A DNA stretch of 64,000 bases from Phytophthora sp. 'mugwort' (taxonomy: Eukaryota; Oomycota; Peronosporomycetes; Peronosporales; Peronosporaceae), in contig JAUCEF010000018.1 of the NCBI GenBank assembly GCA_033558025.1, forward strand, positions 4,092,001 to 4,156,000. The letters are read 5' to 3'. The position numbers were made by a program, and so were the translations under genes. Shown one piece after another: positions 9,927-19,160 of this stretch; positions within the stretch are counted from its first letter, which is position 1; every line of letters starts with the position of its first letter. Under the pieces are notes generated by a model, which was not told where the DNA came from, made no database searches, and saw only the letters and a program-made list of their open reading frames with translations.

Positions 9927-10507
9927 CGCCACTATGACTTGCGCAATACAGTCTCAGTCAAGCTTTGAGTCGAGGGAGCCGCCTTGCCGGGTTTTGCTTT
10001 TATTACCTATGTGTAGACTGCATGGATCCACACACACAACCCGACTTGCTGCCGCTATTGCGCCGGTCGGCGTCGAACTGACGTCGAATCTAGTGAGAAG
10101 TGCTGGTTGCCTTTATTCATTCTTGCTGCCGGACGAGATACTTGTGTGTACAAGTCGTCAGACTTGTTTTCTCCGGCCATCCATAGGGATTCCTCATGTG
10201 TACCACGTGAAACGAATATAGATCATTTTCTCTCTCGATGTCAGCAACATAAGTCTCGGGAACATTCTGGAGCAACATAAGGTGTCAATGGTGCTGATGG
10301 ATCTACATTTTCAATGGTGTTCTAATCAGTGCCGAATCGGTCTCAGATGTAATTGGCTTAGCTGACTAGGTTTGATATTACTGACTAGGGTAAGCCAATA
10401 CGCAAAACGAACTTAGCGACGGTGAAACCGAACCTGAATCCGAAACCGAGCTTCATCAGTTTTTTTATAAGAAAATAGAACAGCCAATAGAATGAACTTT
10501 TTTTAAT
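9927..10507. other. no gene recognised
   Basis: A 95-codon plus-strand frame (9934-10221) has no recognisable motif. The rest is AT-leaning with short repeats of GACTAGG. It probably contains the left margin of the virus-derived insertion, but I cannot place the junction. Confidence 0.4.
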
Positions 10508-11730
10508 TTAAGACGTGGTAAATTCGATTACTTCACCCGTTAGACGGTCATAGCTTAGCTCCTGCTCACTGACTACAAGAACAAGTAGATTCACACCTTG
10601 ACGGCTCCCGTCGGTAATCTGGATTTTAATTGACTGTGGAATATCCTTCTCAGTCAAACGACTAACATCAGTGATAAGCATGCGATTAGATAAAGACCAC
10701 GTATGGTAATCGAGCAGTCCATTAACAAGTTCAGGCGTCAAGTCACCATTAATGGCTGAAAGTTTAGCAATCTTATTAGTGAAGTGGTGGAGTCATAGTC
10801 GTGGCTAATGTCAAATACTTGAGTAGAACCGACGCGGACATTGAAGTTGCGAATCGACGAACCAGGCTGGAGCGTCCATGGGGCAGAATCGAAAGGAATC
10901 TGGAATTACTGTACAGCAGCTGTGGCGAAGCTGCTTGTCTGTTCAGCGAAGGGTAATACTACTACGTATTTGGCGTTCTTAACACTCGCCGACAGTTGCA
11001 GGTCGAAAGCAGCGTTCAACTGTGTAAATTGCTTTCCAATACCAGCTCGCTGGTTGAACCACTGAGCATAACAATCGTTGTAGCGGACCTCCTTGACAGG
11101 CTTAGAATGATAGCCTGAGGGTTTTTGAGATGTACGAAAGGTACATAAAGACGAGCAGTCGTGAAAAGCATGTAGGTTCCATCAATAGATGGCTCAATTG
11201 ATTACCGCACCCCACGAAACACTGAATCTTGCAGAAGCAGCAAGAACTCTCACCATAGGATTACCAGTGGAAGAAGCGGCAATCATTAGTAGACAAGTAT
11301 TACCACTCGTAAAGAGGATTGGGTATGAGCGACATACCCTTAGCAGCATCCAGAGGAACAACACAAGTACCCTGTTTCACACGGAAACGGAGGCGGATTT
11401 CGGGGTTGGCCATGAAATCTAGTTCGTGGAAGATCGGGTAAAGGTGAGTTAGCTTAATGTTAAGCATGTAGTTCCATGTATCCATGATCGCATTAGCAGT
11501 AACAGCACCAGCTACAAATGCACCACGCGTCGTCTGGCTATAAATAGTGGTAGAGGCAGCGGAACCTCCAACCGAAGTCCAACTGGAAGAAAAATCAGCA
11601 CCAGTGGTAGGAGATTCATTAGAAGATGCAGCTGTACCAGCCTTAGCAACGGCTTTATGTGCCCCTCAAGCAGCCATCCCAGCGAGAGCAGCTATTCGTT
11701 CTAGACAAGTATCGGTGTTTATGACAGTGA
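10508..11730 (-). pseudogene. double-jelly-roll major capsid protein-like, frameshifted
   Basis: Consecutive minus-strand segments in changing frames align in order with Polinton-like-virus MCPs. The N-terminal part has WNYMLNIKLTHLYPIFHELD then EIRLRFRVKQGTCVV (about 11390-11490). The middle has QWFNQRAGIGKQFTQLNAAF and NAKYVVVLPFAEQTS (about 10910-11060). Then comes QIPFDSAPWTLQPGSSIRNF...VGSTQVFD (about 10820-10905). The C-terminal 77 codons (10508-10741) are uninterrupted and hold GLLDYHTWSLSNRMLITDVSR and DIPQSIKIQI. At least four frameshifts or stops break it. In live viruses this protein builds the icosahedral shell. The match is by pattern of conserved blocks, not by a search. Confidence 0.62.
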
Positions 11731-12049
11731 TAGTGATGTGGATAAGGAAGGAGGTCCCGTCTCAGTAGCTGATGTTAAGAAGACAGCAAAATCAGCTCTT
11801 GGTTATACTAAACGGAAAAGAGTGCTATAGCAGACGCTGGAGATAAGTACCACTTGAGCAAAGCTACCAAACCAGAACATGAACATCTCATCAAGTCTCT
11901 CCGTGGTGAAGTCATCTCGTCGTTACGGCGTTGGTGTAGCTAGGAAGGGGAGAAAATTCGCTAAGGGCTCGCAAGAAGCAAAGGATCATACGGCAAAGCT
12001 CCGTGATATGAGAAAGCAGAGTAAGAGCGGTGGAAGTTTCAGACTCTAA
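11714..12049 (+). pseudogene. small basic virion-type protein, frameshifted
   Basis: It starts with an acidic YDSDSDVDKEGG stretch and VADVKKTAKSALGYTKRKR, then a stop. After frame changes it continues with DKYHLSKATKPEHEHLIK and ends RYGVGVARKGRKFAKGSQEA...GGSFRL with stop at 12047-12049. Very basic C-termini ending in a GGSFRL-like motif are common among small structural or DNA-associated proteins of large DNA viruses and Polinton-like viruses. It lies between the capsid-like and penton-like genes, on the opposite strand. The function is inference. Confidence 0.4.
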
Positions 12050-12560
12050 GAAAAATAGCATAACTATTAGTATATGTTTTGGTCTCAGTAGGAGCATGAT
12101 CGATACTGAAGTATCACGGAATACTACCATTTTATCGTTCTGATTGAAGATATTGACTGTAATCGTTGAGCGAGCGCCACTGGGGCAATTCATCCAGGCA
12201 TACTGACTTGGTTTGTAGGAAATTAATTTACCAATTTTAGCTTCGCCTCTATCGAATGCACTGACAATATCCCCAAATGCAACGTATTCATTTAATCAAA
12301 TCGCAACGAACGAAGTATGAGCTTGATGTGTCTCTGTGGAATGATGTTTGACAGCTAGGCGCTGGCCACTGTAGCAGCAGCTGACGAATAAGTACCAGCA
12401 GTCAAGACTAATACCTTTCCAAACGCAGAATTATCGATGATTAGACGAGGAACACGAGTAGTAGTTGGCAATCCAGTGCCTACAGGGGAGTGTAGACCTG
12501 TAGCAGGACATGTGTAGCCAGCTGGACGACTCGTTGCGGTTGGAAAGAAATCGATCTGAC
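12050..12560 (-). pseudogene. possible penton/minor capsid (single jelly-roll) protein relic
   Basis: Two minus-strand segments share a frame and are separated by stops: PTATSRPAGYTCPATGLHSP... RVPRLIIDNSAFGKVLVLTAG and, after about 12290, YVAFGDIVSAFDRGEAKIGK... ARSTITVNIFNQNDKMVVF... SIMLLLRP. The beta-strand-rich pattern and position next to the capsid-like gene suggest a penton. I do not recognise a diagnostic motif. Confidence 0.32.
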
Positions 12561-12774
12561 ACGCGTAATAATGCTGTTCTCACTCACTATCCCATAAAAA
12601 AATTTGTTGCTTGAGCTGTCGATCAAATACGCTCCAGCATTGACGAGAACAGTCTAGATGCTTCAGGTAACAGCATCATAAGAGTAAATACTGTACTGTC
12701 TTAAAGACTGATACTTATGGTAGAAGTACAGTGCTTACAGCAATTGGTCTGAGCCAGACTAATTCATGTAAGCA

Positions 12775-12875
12775 GGTTTTCCATGAACTCACACAATTTA
12801 GTCTGGTACCAAGACATGCAGATTAATTCTGAACATAGACTAATTTTGAACTTCTAGATTAGTCTAAACTTTCAA
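12775..12875. repeat. inverted counterpart of the 3045-3160 repeat
   Basis: It contains CAGACTAATTCATG, TTAGTCTGGTACCA and ATTAGTCTATGTTC-like motifs in the orientation opposite to 3045-3160. It ends 18 bp from the 3' end of the pogo-like transposase, so it is probably that element's terminal or subterminal region. Confidence 0.55.
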
Positions 12876-12892
12876 TCATTATCACAGTGCCG

Positions 12893-14605
12893 TCACACCC
12901 GTGGTGAGCCTCCCCTTCCATGCTGCCCGTCGCCACACTGCGTGTATCCTCGTCGGATGCTGGTAGCTTCTGCATTATCCGCTGTATTGACATCAAATTC
13001 GAGTGGATACTTCTTCACGATCTCCTGTAAGTGTGGAAATAGCTGGTTTGTAGACCAGGTCCCGTCAACACCAAGCGATAAACCGTAGCTCATCATCGCT
13101 TTGCGTGCGTAGTTAATTCCATTCTTGTTTCGCTGTTGGTTGACCTTTTTGACCGCAGCTGCAGCCAGCTTGAGAAAAAGTACTTCCCGCGATTTTTTAG
13201 CTTTCCCGAGTAGCTTCCATTCTTTCGCTTTGTGTTGCCACTCTTTATCTTCTATGAAATCGATCTTTTTCTCTTCCACATTGGCGACCACACATCCTTA
13301 ATTTTCGCAATTACGAACGAGTCTGCAGGCTGACATATGTCGGTGGCGTTGACGGGCAAATAATGCAGGAGAGCGCTCAGACGCTTAAGTTTATCTTGGC
13401 ACTCGGACTCGTCTAGATGGCCTGAGCAGTTGTCCAAGAAGATAGTCTTCTGGCGGCCGTTCAGACCCGCAGACACTGCTCTTTTCTCGGTAAGGTATTC
13501 ACGAAATAGTCGCTGGCTCATCCACCCCTTCGGTCCCGTACGATAGAAAACACCGGTAACATCGTCAGAAATGCCTCGAATTGGGTAGCTTCGGCTTTCT
13601 TTGGTAAATATCATTATTGGGAGGTGTATGTAGCCGCTGGCACAACCGGATATATGGACAATATCGTCATCCCCTCTCCCCGGATACGACTCGGCGTATC
13701 TGACTTGCTTCTCTCCTACAAATCCAAGGGTCTTGTTGTTATTGAAATCGACGAAACACACCGTTTCGTCGATGTTCTCGACTGCATTCTCATCCAACTT
13801 CCCGCTCTCAAAGTCACGCTTAAGCTGGCCCAAATGGGAGGCTACTTCTTTCTCAATCTGGACTTGCTTTTCCTGACTGACTTGGCGCTTCCCCGTGTGC
13901 GCGCATAACACAATCTCGTCCTTCTCCATGAACACTTGCACCCATCTCGAAGTTTATCTTCGACATGAGAAGTGAACGACCAGCATCCACTGATCTAGTA
14001 TCATAGACTGCAGTTGGCGTTCAAAACTGTTTGAGTGCAGCTTGACGAAGCAGGCGAGGATCGAAATTGAGGACGGCCTTCTCAGGCGATCAAACTCTTC
14101 GAGGAGCAGGGGGTAAAGCCAAGTCACCCATTTGCTCGGACGGCGACCTCTTCCGGCTATGCATTTGCTGCTAACGCGAACACGTCATTGCTTCCTCCAC
14201 CCCGATACTACCGTCGCCACGATTCGCTTTCAGAAATCTTGGTCGTTTTTGCCACCAGTCCATAGATTTGGCAATATTTGCTTGCCGAGTTCTAGACTTG
14301 AAGATCATAGGGAACTCATCCACACTTTTCGTGAATAGCAACTTGCCACCGCTAACCTCCTCCGTTTGCACCATCCAACGCAGAACCTTTCTTCGCTGAG
14401 CAATGTCCGTGACAACTTGAGCAAAAGGACGAATACTGGGACTTGGTACGCGCGAATTACGTTTCGACGAGCTGTCAACTGGTGCAACTCTTGTCAGGGT
14501 TGTCAGTATAGAAGTCGGAGATGCAGCTTGAGTCACCAGTACTGGGTTGACGATGCTGATGGCGCCATGTTGAGTATCAGCGACGACGTGAGCTCGTGCA
14601 AACAC
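12893..14605 (-). pseudogene. pogo/DDE_1-type transposase nested in the viral element
   Basis: Reading leftward: an N-terminal part 14605-14171 with FKSRTRQANIAKSMDWWQKR, a scrambled stretch (14170-13942), then a 229-codon frame 13941-13252. This has VSQEKQVQIEKEVASHLGQL, the first aspartate in NIDETVCFVDFNNN, the second in TIFLDNCSGHLDESECQDKL and the third in CQPADSFVIAKIKDVW. The C-terminal part 13291-12893 overlaps in another frame (KEWKLLGKAKKSREVLFLKL). The catalytic triad is visible, but the N-terminal helix-turn-helix is broken and the C-terminus is frameshifted. It has intruded between penton-like and ATPase sequence. Confidence 0.72.
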
Positions 14606-14689
14606 AGCAACGATCGGGGAGCATGATCAAAGCTGAGACCTCATAGATTACGTTATCTTGTGACTTGTTTTCTGTGCAGTTGGGCTACG

Positions 14690-15132
14690 TCACCATGAAA
14701 TGTGGGAACAGATTCTTCTGAAGTAGCTTATACTTGCTGTAGTCGTCTATGATGATGAGCTCGGCTTGTTATAGCTGATTGGAGTATGGCGCAGTTGATC
14801 AACACTTGATGGAGTATCGGGATCAGCAAAAGTAATGAATCCATCTAACTTGTCGCGAACGTATATTTTTAATGAGGATTTCGAGCAATAATCGTTAGAT
14901 GAGCAAACACGTGGGGTGAATGCTTGAGAGTGAGCATGCATAGGTTCTTCTTCCCTGAGAAGCTCGGTCCTAGGACTACCCTGCGAAACAGTGCTTCGAT
15001 TTCCATGGCGGGGATGTCGCCCATTGAGGCAGATTTGAACTTTTTGTGGATAGAAGCCCCGAATCTGTTATAGCATTCATGATTATCCTCTGATCTACAT
15101 AGGATAAAACAAAATGAGGTCAGGGTTTTCAT
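14690..15132 (-). pseudogene. A32-type viral DNA-packaging ATPase (FtsK/HerA fold), degraded
   Basis: The 15132-14872 frame contains a Walker A-like RRVVLGPSFSGKKNL (lysine pair at the GK[ST] position, so the serine/threonine is lost) and HVFAHLTIIARNP, after which it stops. The neighbouring frames carry YVRDKLDGFITFADPDTPSS and then Walker B ELIIIDDYSKYKLLQ (about 14731-14763) followed by KNLFPHFMVT and a stop. Order and spacing match A32-like packaging ATPases of Polinton-like viruses and NCLDVs. The C-terminal RGRHH-type motif is missing, cut off next to the inserted pogo-like transposase. At least two frameshifts. Confidence 0.6.
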
Positions 15133-15234
15133 ATTCGCAACTTATTTTCCAATCGCCGATTAATAACCCGCATTCTATCTGACGTTGTGGCTATCAGACT
15201 TACGATTACGCACAAACACTGTATCTCAGTAAGA

Positions 15235-17112
15235 ATGATTATTTGTTTAACTTATCTTACAGGAATTACACATGGAATTGCAACCCCAGGAGTTGCACTG
15301 GTTCCTAGGCCAGGTGGTAATATCAGTGGTATCGGAGCTCTTAGCTGTAACAGTCGGATTTTATATGCTGAGGGAACCGAAATCGACACATCATCTCTAA
15401 AATTATCTGGAACTACGTCCAATCAAAACTACTATACTAGTATTACAGAAGGGGCAGCTGGAGTCTTTCAAGCAGTAGTACTGAACGCAACGAAAGCCTT
15501 TAATGGCATCAGAAATTTAACATGCTCTGGTACAATTACAGTATCCACCGCAATGGCAACTCCGACGCTGACCTGTGATACGATATCCAAGTCAGGAACG
15601 CTAAACGCGACAACGCTTAATCTCAATCCTACTACTTTGCAGCAATTAAAGCATCGGCGAGTGAGATAAACTCGTTAGAAGCAAATACCAATGCATTGGT
15701 ACTTGGTTTAACAGGAAGCATTTCGGGTATAAACTCATTGCCGGCAGCTACGGATTTTACAAGTGGTGATATCAATTGCGGTGGAGTAATAAATGGATTC
15801 TTGGCTTATGACAATCAAGCAAACATCACGACAGAAGGATCATTGACAGAGCTCGGTATTTATTCAACGCCTACGAATGAGTATGTTTTGAAAAGCAACA
15901 TCACGACAGTAGGATTATTGCCAGAGCTCGGTATCCATTCTACGCCTACGAATGAGTATGAAAGCATCACGACAGTAGGATCATTGACAGAGGTCGGTAT
16001 TCATTCTACGCCTACGAATGAGTATATTTGATAACCGGTCCGGGACTTGACTATCTTGATGTAGTTATAGTCGAATGCTTACCTTTTCTGGATCGAATCT
16101 TACACGCGTCCAGTTTAAATAGAGGTCCATAATAATACTAATACCACAAGCAGCAACACGACCTGGATATGCAATTACTCAAATAATGAGCTTCGTTATG
16201 TTATCAATATCTCGACGGCATGGGCATCTGTTGGCAAGAGTCGAAGAGCAGGTTTCCAGAGCGCCAGGAATGTGGATTCCCAAGAATGTCATTCAGATGG
16301 GAGGAGGCGTCAGAACCGACCACGACCTGCAAGCGCTCTCCACCATCGAACCAGAGCGGGCCCCAAGGCTTTGATACGACAGTAGTTGTAGCATCAAACT
16401 ATTCATTTTCCGATTTACACCGCAGAAGACACCCACCACTCCACACCCGCAACACGAGCACAAGCGCTCAGAGCCCGAACCGATAAACACAATCTCAGCT
16501 CGCCAGCTAACAACCCCACACTACATGACGCAAGTGCAAAAGGAAAATGATTTTAACGACAACAGGGCGCCGTGACCGTGGCACTACGAGTCCTTCTGCT
16601 TCGCTACACGTCCCAAATAACAATTCATTCATTTTGGGAACGGGTGATTCAACCGTGTATCAATTACATACTGATAATGGTAATACTGAGTCCGCACTAG
16701 GTCCTATATCATACACGGGGGCTGGCATCAAAGATACATAGCTTGTCAATCCATGACGATGACATCGGATAGACGCCTCAAATAGAACATCCAAATCATG
16801 TTCAATTGATCGAGTCAAGCATCTATAGGATAGTTGTAGGTCAAATTATACGAATGGAGCGAATCTGAAATTAGAGACGGTCAGGAAATCGGTTTAATCG
16901 CGCATGATCTTGCCTCAGCCCATCTAACCGATCTAATCAGTATGTTCTATCGCGATGATATTCAGGAAGGCGAAGACCCATCGCCTGAACCTGCCAAAAC
17001 GCAACTTAACGTTGATTACAACCGGATCGCGGCATACAACATAAAAATGATTCTACATCTTTTAGGTGAGATGGATATATTAAATGATCGTTTGGCTAAT
17101 ATAGAATCATGA
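15235..17112 (+). pseudogene. viral fibre protein with C-terminal S74-type chaperone, frameshifted
   Basis: From ATG 15235: a hydrophobic start, then TPGVALVPRPGGNISGIGAL and repeated short beta-strand Thr/Ser/Asn-rich segments (to 15666). A frame change leads into three ITT-GSLTELGI-STPTNEY repeats (15821-16026). Further on, GTTSPSASLHV followed by NNNSFILGTGDSTVYQLHTD (16580-16700) is a common fibre neck motif. The end, 16865-17112, reads DGQEIGLIAHDLASAHLTDL ... LNVDYNRIAAYNIKMILHLL and a coiled tail. This is the pattern of the Peptidase_S74 (endosialidase intramolecular chaperone) domain that trimerises phage and virus fibres. Several frame breaks separate the parts. The family call is from motif pattern. 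Confidence 0.62.
15821..16026 (+). repeat. three tandem ~70-bp coding repeats in the fibre gene
   Basis: Units at about 15821-15887, 15897-15960 and 15963-16026 each encode ITT-x-GSLTELGI-x-STPTNEY with small changes. They look like fibre-shaft repeats. Confidence 0.8.
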
Positions 17113-17120
17113 GAATTAAA

Positions 17121-17380
17121 TGTTGGGAGTTAAGACCTTTGAGTTCGAAAAAATATCGAGTCCGGATATGTCTGGATACTGGAAGGTTGATTTAGGTGCG
17201 CGACTACGTTGAAAGCCTACTCTCATTAATATCACAACGAGCCAGAGCGCCGTAGGATATACTTTCTACGACACAAAGTTGATATTCCTCGATAAACTGC
17301 CGATTTTTTATCGAAAATATAGTACTGGTAGTGGTATACCATGGCCTGCGGACCAAACAAAGAGCTCAAAACGAATTTAA
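17121..17380 (+). pseudogene. virus-derived reading frame, unidentified
   Basis: ATG 17121 opens MLGVKTFEFEKISSPDMSGY and reaches a stop after 30 codons. A neighbouring frame continues with LINITTSQSAVGYTFYDTKL to about 17380. The beta-rich composition and position directly after the fibre gene suggest another virion or attachment gene. No family recognised. Confidence 0.3.
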
Positions 17381-17794
17381 CGACTGATGACGCACACCAG
17401 ATTGTTGGATCTCCCCTTTTACGAGCTGATAGAATTGTCGATAAAATGTATACATATATTAATTTTTATCACTTATGCTCCACTCGAGTATGACAGATTC
17501 CCCATCAGGGCTTTTTGTTGGAAGAACACAGAATCGCCGAGAATGACAATATTAATGTTTTTGTATTATTACTTATTAGTTTATTATATAAAATATAGCA
17601 TATGTGTACAGAGGCTACATATATAAGAATATAGGTGTACAGATGCTATGCTAATAATCTTGTGCGAAGTGGAATCAGTTAGCTGGCAAATGTCTTCACT
17701 GTCTTTTTTTCTTCGGTTGATAAGCCCATACACGCCCGTCTTCAGTCTAATTCGAAGCATTTACTTTCTTGATAGGCTTGTCAAGATCAGTTGA
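17381..17794. other. AT-rich stretch, no gene recognised
   Basis: 17540-17640 is strongly AT-rich with TATATA runs and two copies of a GTGTACAGA-GCTA motif. Minus-strand coding from the small frame at 17795 may continue here after a stop. Nothing else is supported. Confidence 0.45.
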
Positions 17795-17938
17795 TCACAC
17801 AGCTGCTTGAGTCTTCTGGGGACGATCATGAATGATCAGATTCTTCATAATGACGTTAAGCTCAGCGACGTTGAGATCAGCGCTATCGCTGTAGCTACCA
17901 CCTGAACTGGAAATAATGCGGGGAGTGAGGAAGAACAT
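17795..17938 (-). CDS. small 47-codon frame, unidentified
   Basis: It begins MFFLTPRIISSSGGSYSDSA and ends QKTQAAV before a stop. Beyond the stop the same frame goes on with a lysine-rich segment, so this may be a truncated relic of a longer protein. Its place next to the viral genes suggests the same origin; there is no recognisable motif. Confidence 0.28.
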   Translation of the reverse strand: MFFLTPRIISSSGGSYSDSADLNVAELNVIMKNLIIHDRPQKTQAAV

Positions 17939-18034
17939 TGTCTATATTAGTTGCTCTCAGTTTTGACAGCAGCAAGGTAGACCACGGTGGACCTCGAGTA
18001 GAGCTGGGTTTCGATTAGTTGAAGTTTCCCGTCA

Positions 18035-18098
18035 TCTTGCTGCCGAGGTTTCTATACTGCCACGTTTTTGATGGCGGTATAGTTTCGTGGCAGCAAGA
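18035..18098. repeat. imperfect hairpin at the start of the second Harbinger region
   Basis: TCTTGCTGCC ... CTATACTGCCA pairs with TGGCGGTATAG ... GGCAGCAAGA around a short loop. It may be a terminal structure of the Harbinger element that carries the next two genes. Confidence 0.6.
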
Positions 18099-18099
18099 A

Positions 18100-18672
18100 A
18101 GAAGAGAGATCGAGGACAAAAGGAAGCCGCCTCCGGATGTGGATCCTGGAGAAGCCGTTGCAGCAGGTGCAGTTGTACTAGCTGCAGCCCCACACCGGAA
18201 CACCGAAAAAGAGCGGACCAAAATCTCCGTGGAAGCAATCGGGCCACCGAAGACTACGAAGAAGAAGGCCAAAGCGACTCGGCACACTCTATGGGGGACG
18301 GACGGCCCCGACTCGTCGGTCAGCTCTATGAGCGTTCTCCTGGATTGGCTCTCGGCTGAAGGCAACTACGCTAAATGGCGTGGGGGGGGGGACAAGAACA
18401 ATGGTGACACAAAAACCTCTCTGGCGACTGAGATATCTGGTCTCATCCACGCCAATGGTATAACCCGCACAAGAAAGCCTAAAGAAATCATCATCAAGAT
18501 TGGCTCGCTCGAGCAGAGTTTCCGCGCGGCCTCCGACTTCCTCGTAAACAGGGGAGCGGGCATCCCAAATGAAGGGAGCCTTCAGCACGCTACTAAAACT
18601 TATTGTCCTCACAATGATCAACTAAAAGATGTGATGAATGACATGCGGGCCCAAGGCCGCGTTGACGACTGA
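18100..18672 (+). CDS. Myb/SANT-like DNA-binding protein of a Harbinger element
   Basis: An uninterrupted frame to the stop at 18670. The first in-frame ATG I can see is 18328 (MSVLLDWLSAEGNYAKWRGG), yet coding-like sequence with Lys/Pro/Ala-rich composition extends upstream to about 18100, so the true start is unclear. The core has WLSAEGNYAKWRGG..KNNGDTKT, then a helix ISGLIHANGITRTRKPKEI, then SLEQSFRAASDFLVNRGAGI: the arrangement of the oomycete Myb/SANT-like proteins that accompany Harbinger transposases. It is convergent with the transposase at 19161-20030. A poly-G tract (18380-18390) may be a slippage site. Confidence 0.55.
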   Translation, partial: RREIEDKRKPPPDVDPGEAVAAGAVVLAAAPHRNTEKERTKISVEAIGPPKTTKKKAKATRHTLWGTDGPDSSVSSMSVLLDWLSAEGNYAKWRGGGDKNNGDTKTSLATEISGLIHANGITRTRKPKEIIIKIGSLEQSFRAASDFLVNRGAGIPNEGSLQHATKTYCPHNDQLKDVMNDMRAQGRVDD

Positions 18673-19160
18673 AGATGAAGCATTTTCGCCGTGCGGACAG
18701 CGAAGTGCCACAGGAGAGCGAAACATCTCCTGACGCGGAAGGCAACAGCTCATCAGTGCCATCCAGGCTGCTAGCACCGCGCCTGAGACCGGACGCATCC
18801 CCTCTATTAGGCCGCCAAAGTCGAGTGCATCGATTTCCGTAGCAGCTTGGGCGGATTTTAATTCTGCGTATTCCCATGTTAAGTACAATAGCAGCAGAAC
18901 AAAAAGGTTCTCCATGATGAGAAAATACAACTGCAGTGGGAGCAGATAAAGCAGACTGCGAGTCTTGAAGAGCACCGTATAGAGTGCACCGAACAGGATC
19001 CAAGATCCACGTCCGTTTATTGGAAGCCCAAGCGCAAAAGGAGCTGTCCAGGTACAGAAAGAAGTTATCCATTTGAAGGTTGAACTTGCGAGATGCCGAA
19101 AGCGCCTAAGAAACGAAGGAATTCCAGAGAGTGAGATCGATTAACTTCCTATTAAGGAAC
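18673..19160. other. between Harbinger genes; no gene recognised
   Basis: Minus-strand frames at 18593-19072 and 18622-18975 have no conserved motif. The sequence probably holds the 3' part of the Myb-like gene and of the transposase gene. Confidence 0.4.

Larger units (their letters stand above)
10508..17940. mobile_element. endogenous Polinton-like-virus/Maverick-type element, degraded
   Basis: A cluster of virion-type genes unlike the rest of the window: capsid-like protein (minus, 10508-11730), small basic protein (plus, 11714-12049), possible penton (minus, 12050-12560), A32-type ATPase (minus, 14690-15132) and S74 fibre (plus, 15235-17112). AT content is higher than in the flanking host genes. 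A pogo-like transposase (12893-14605) interrupts it. No polymerase, integrase or terminal repeats were found, so only part survives and the borders are uncertain. The MCP plus packaging ATPase combination is diagnostic for Polinton-like viruses, Mavericks and virophages as a group; which branch is not resolved. Confidence 0.68.

Noticed and set aside
15187..16031. secreted host effector (hydrophobic N-terminus)
   Set aside because: The repeat pattern, neck motif and S74-like end point to a viral fibre; no RxLR or Crinkler motif.
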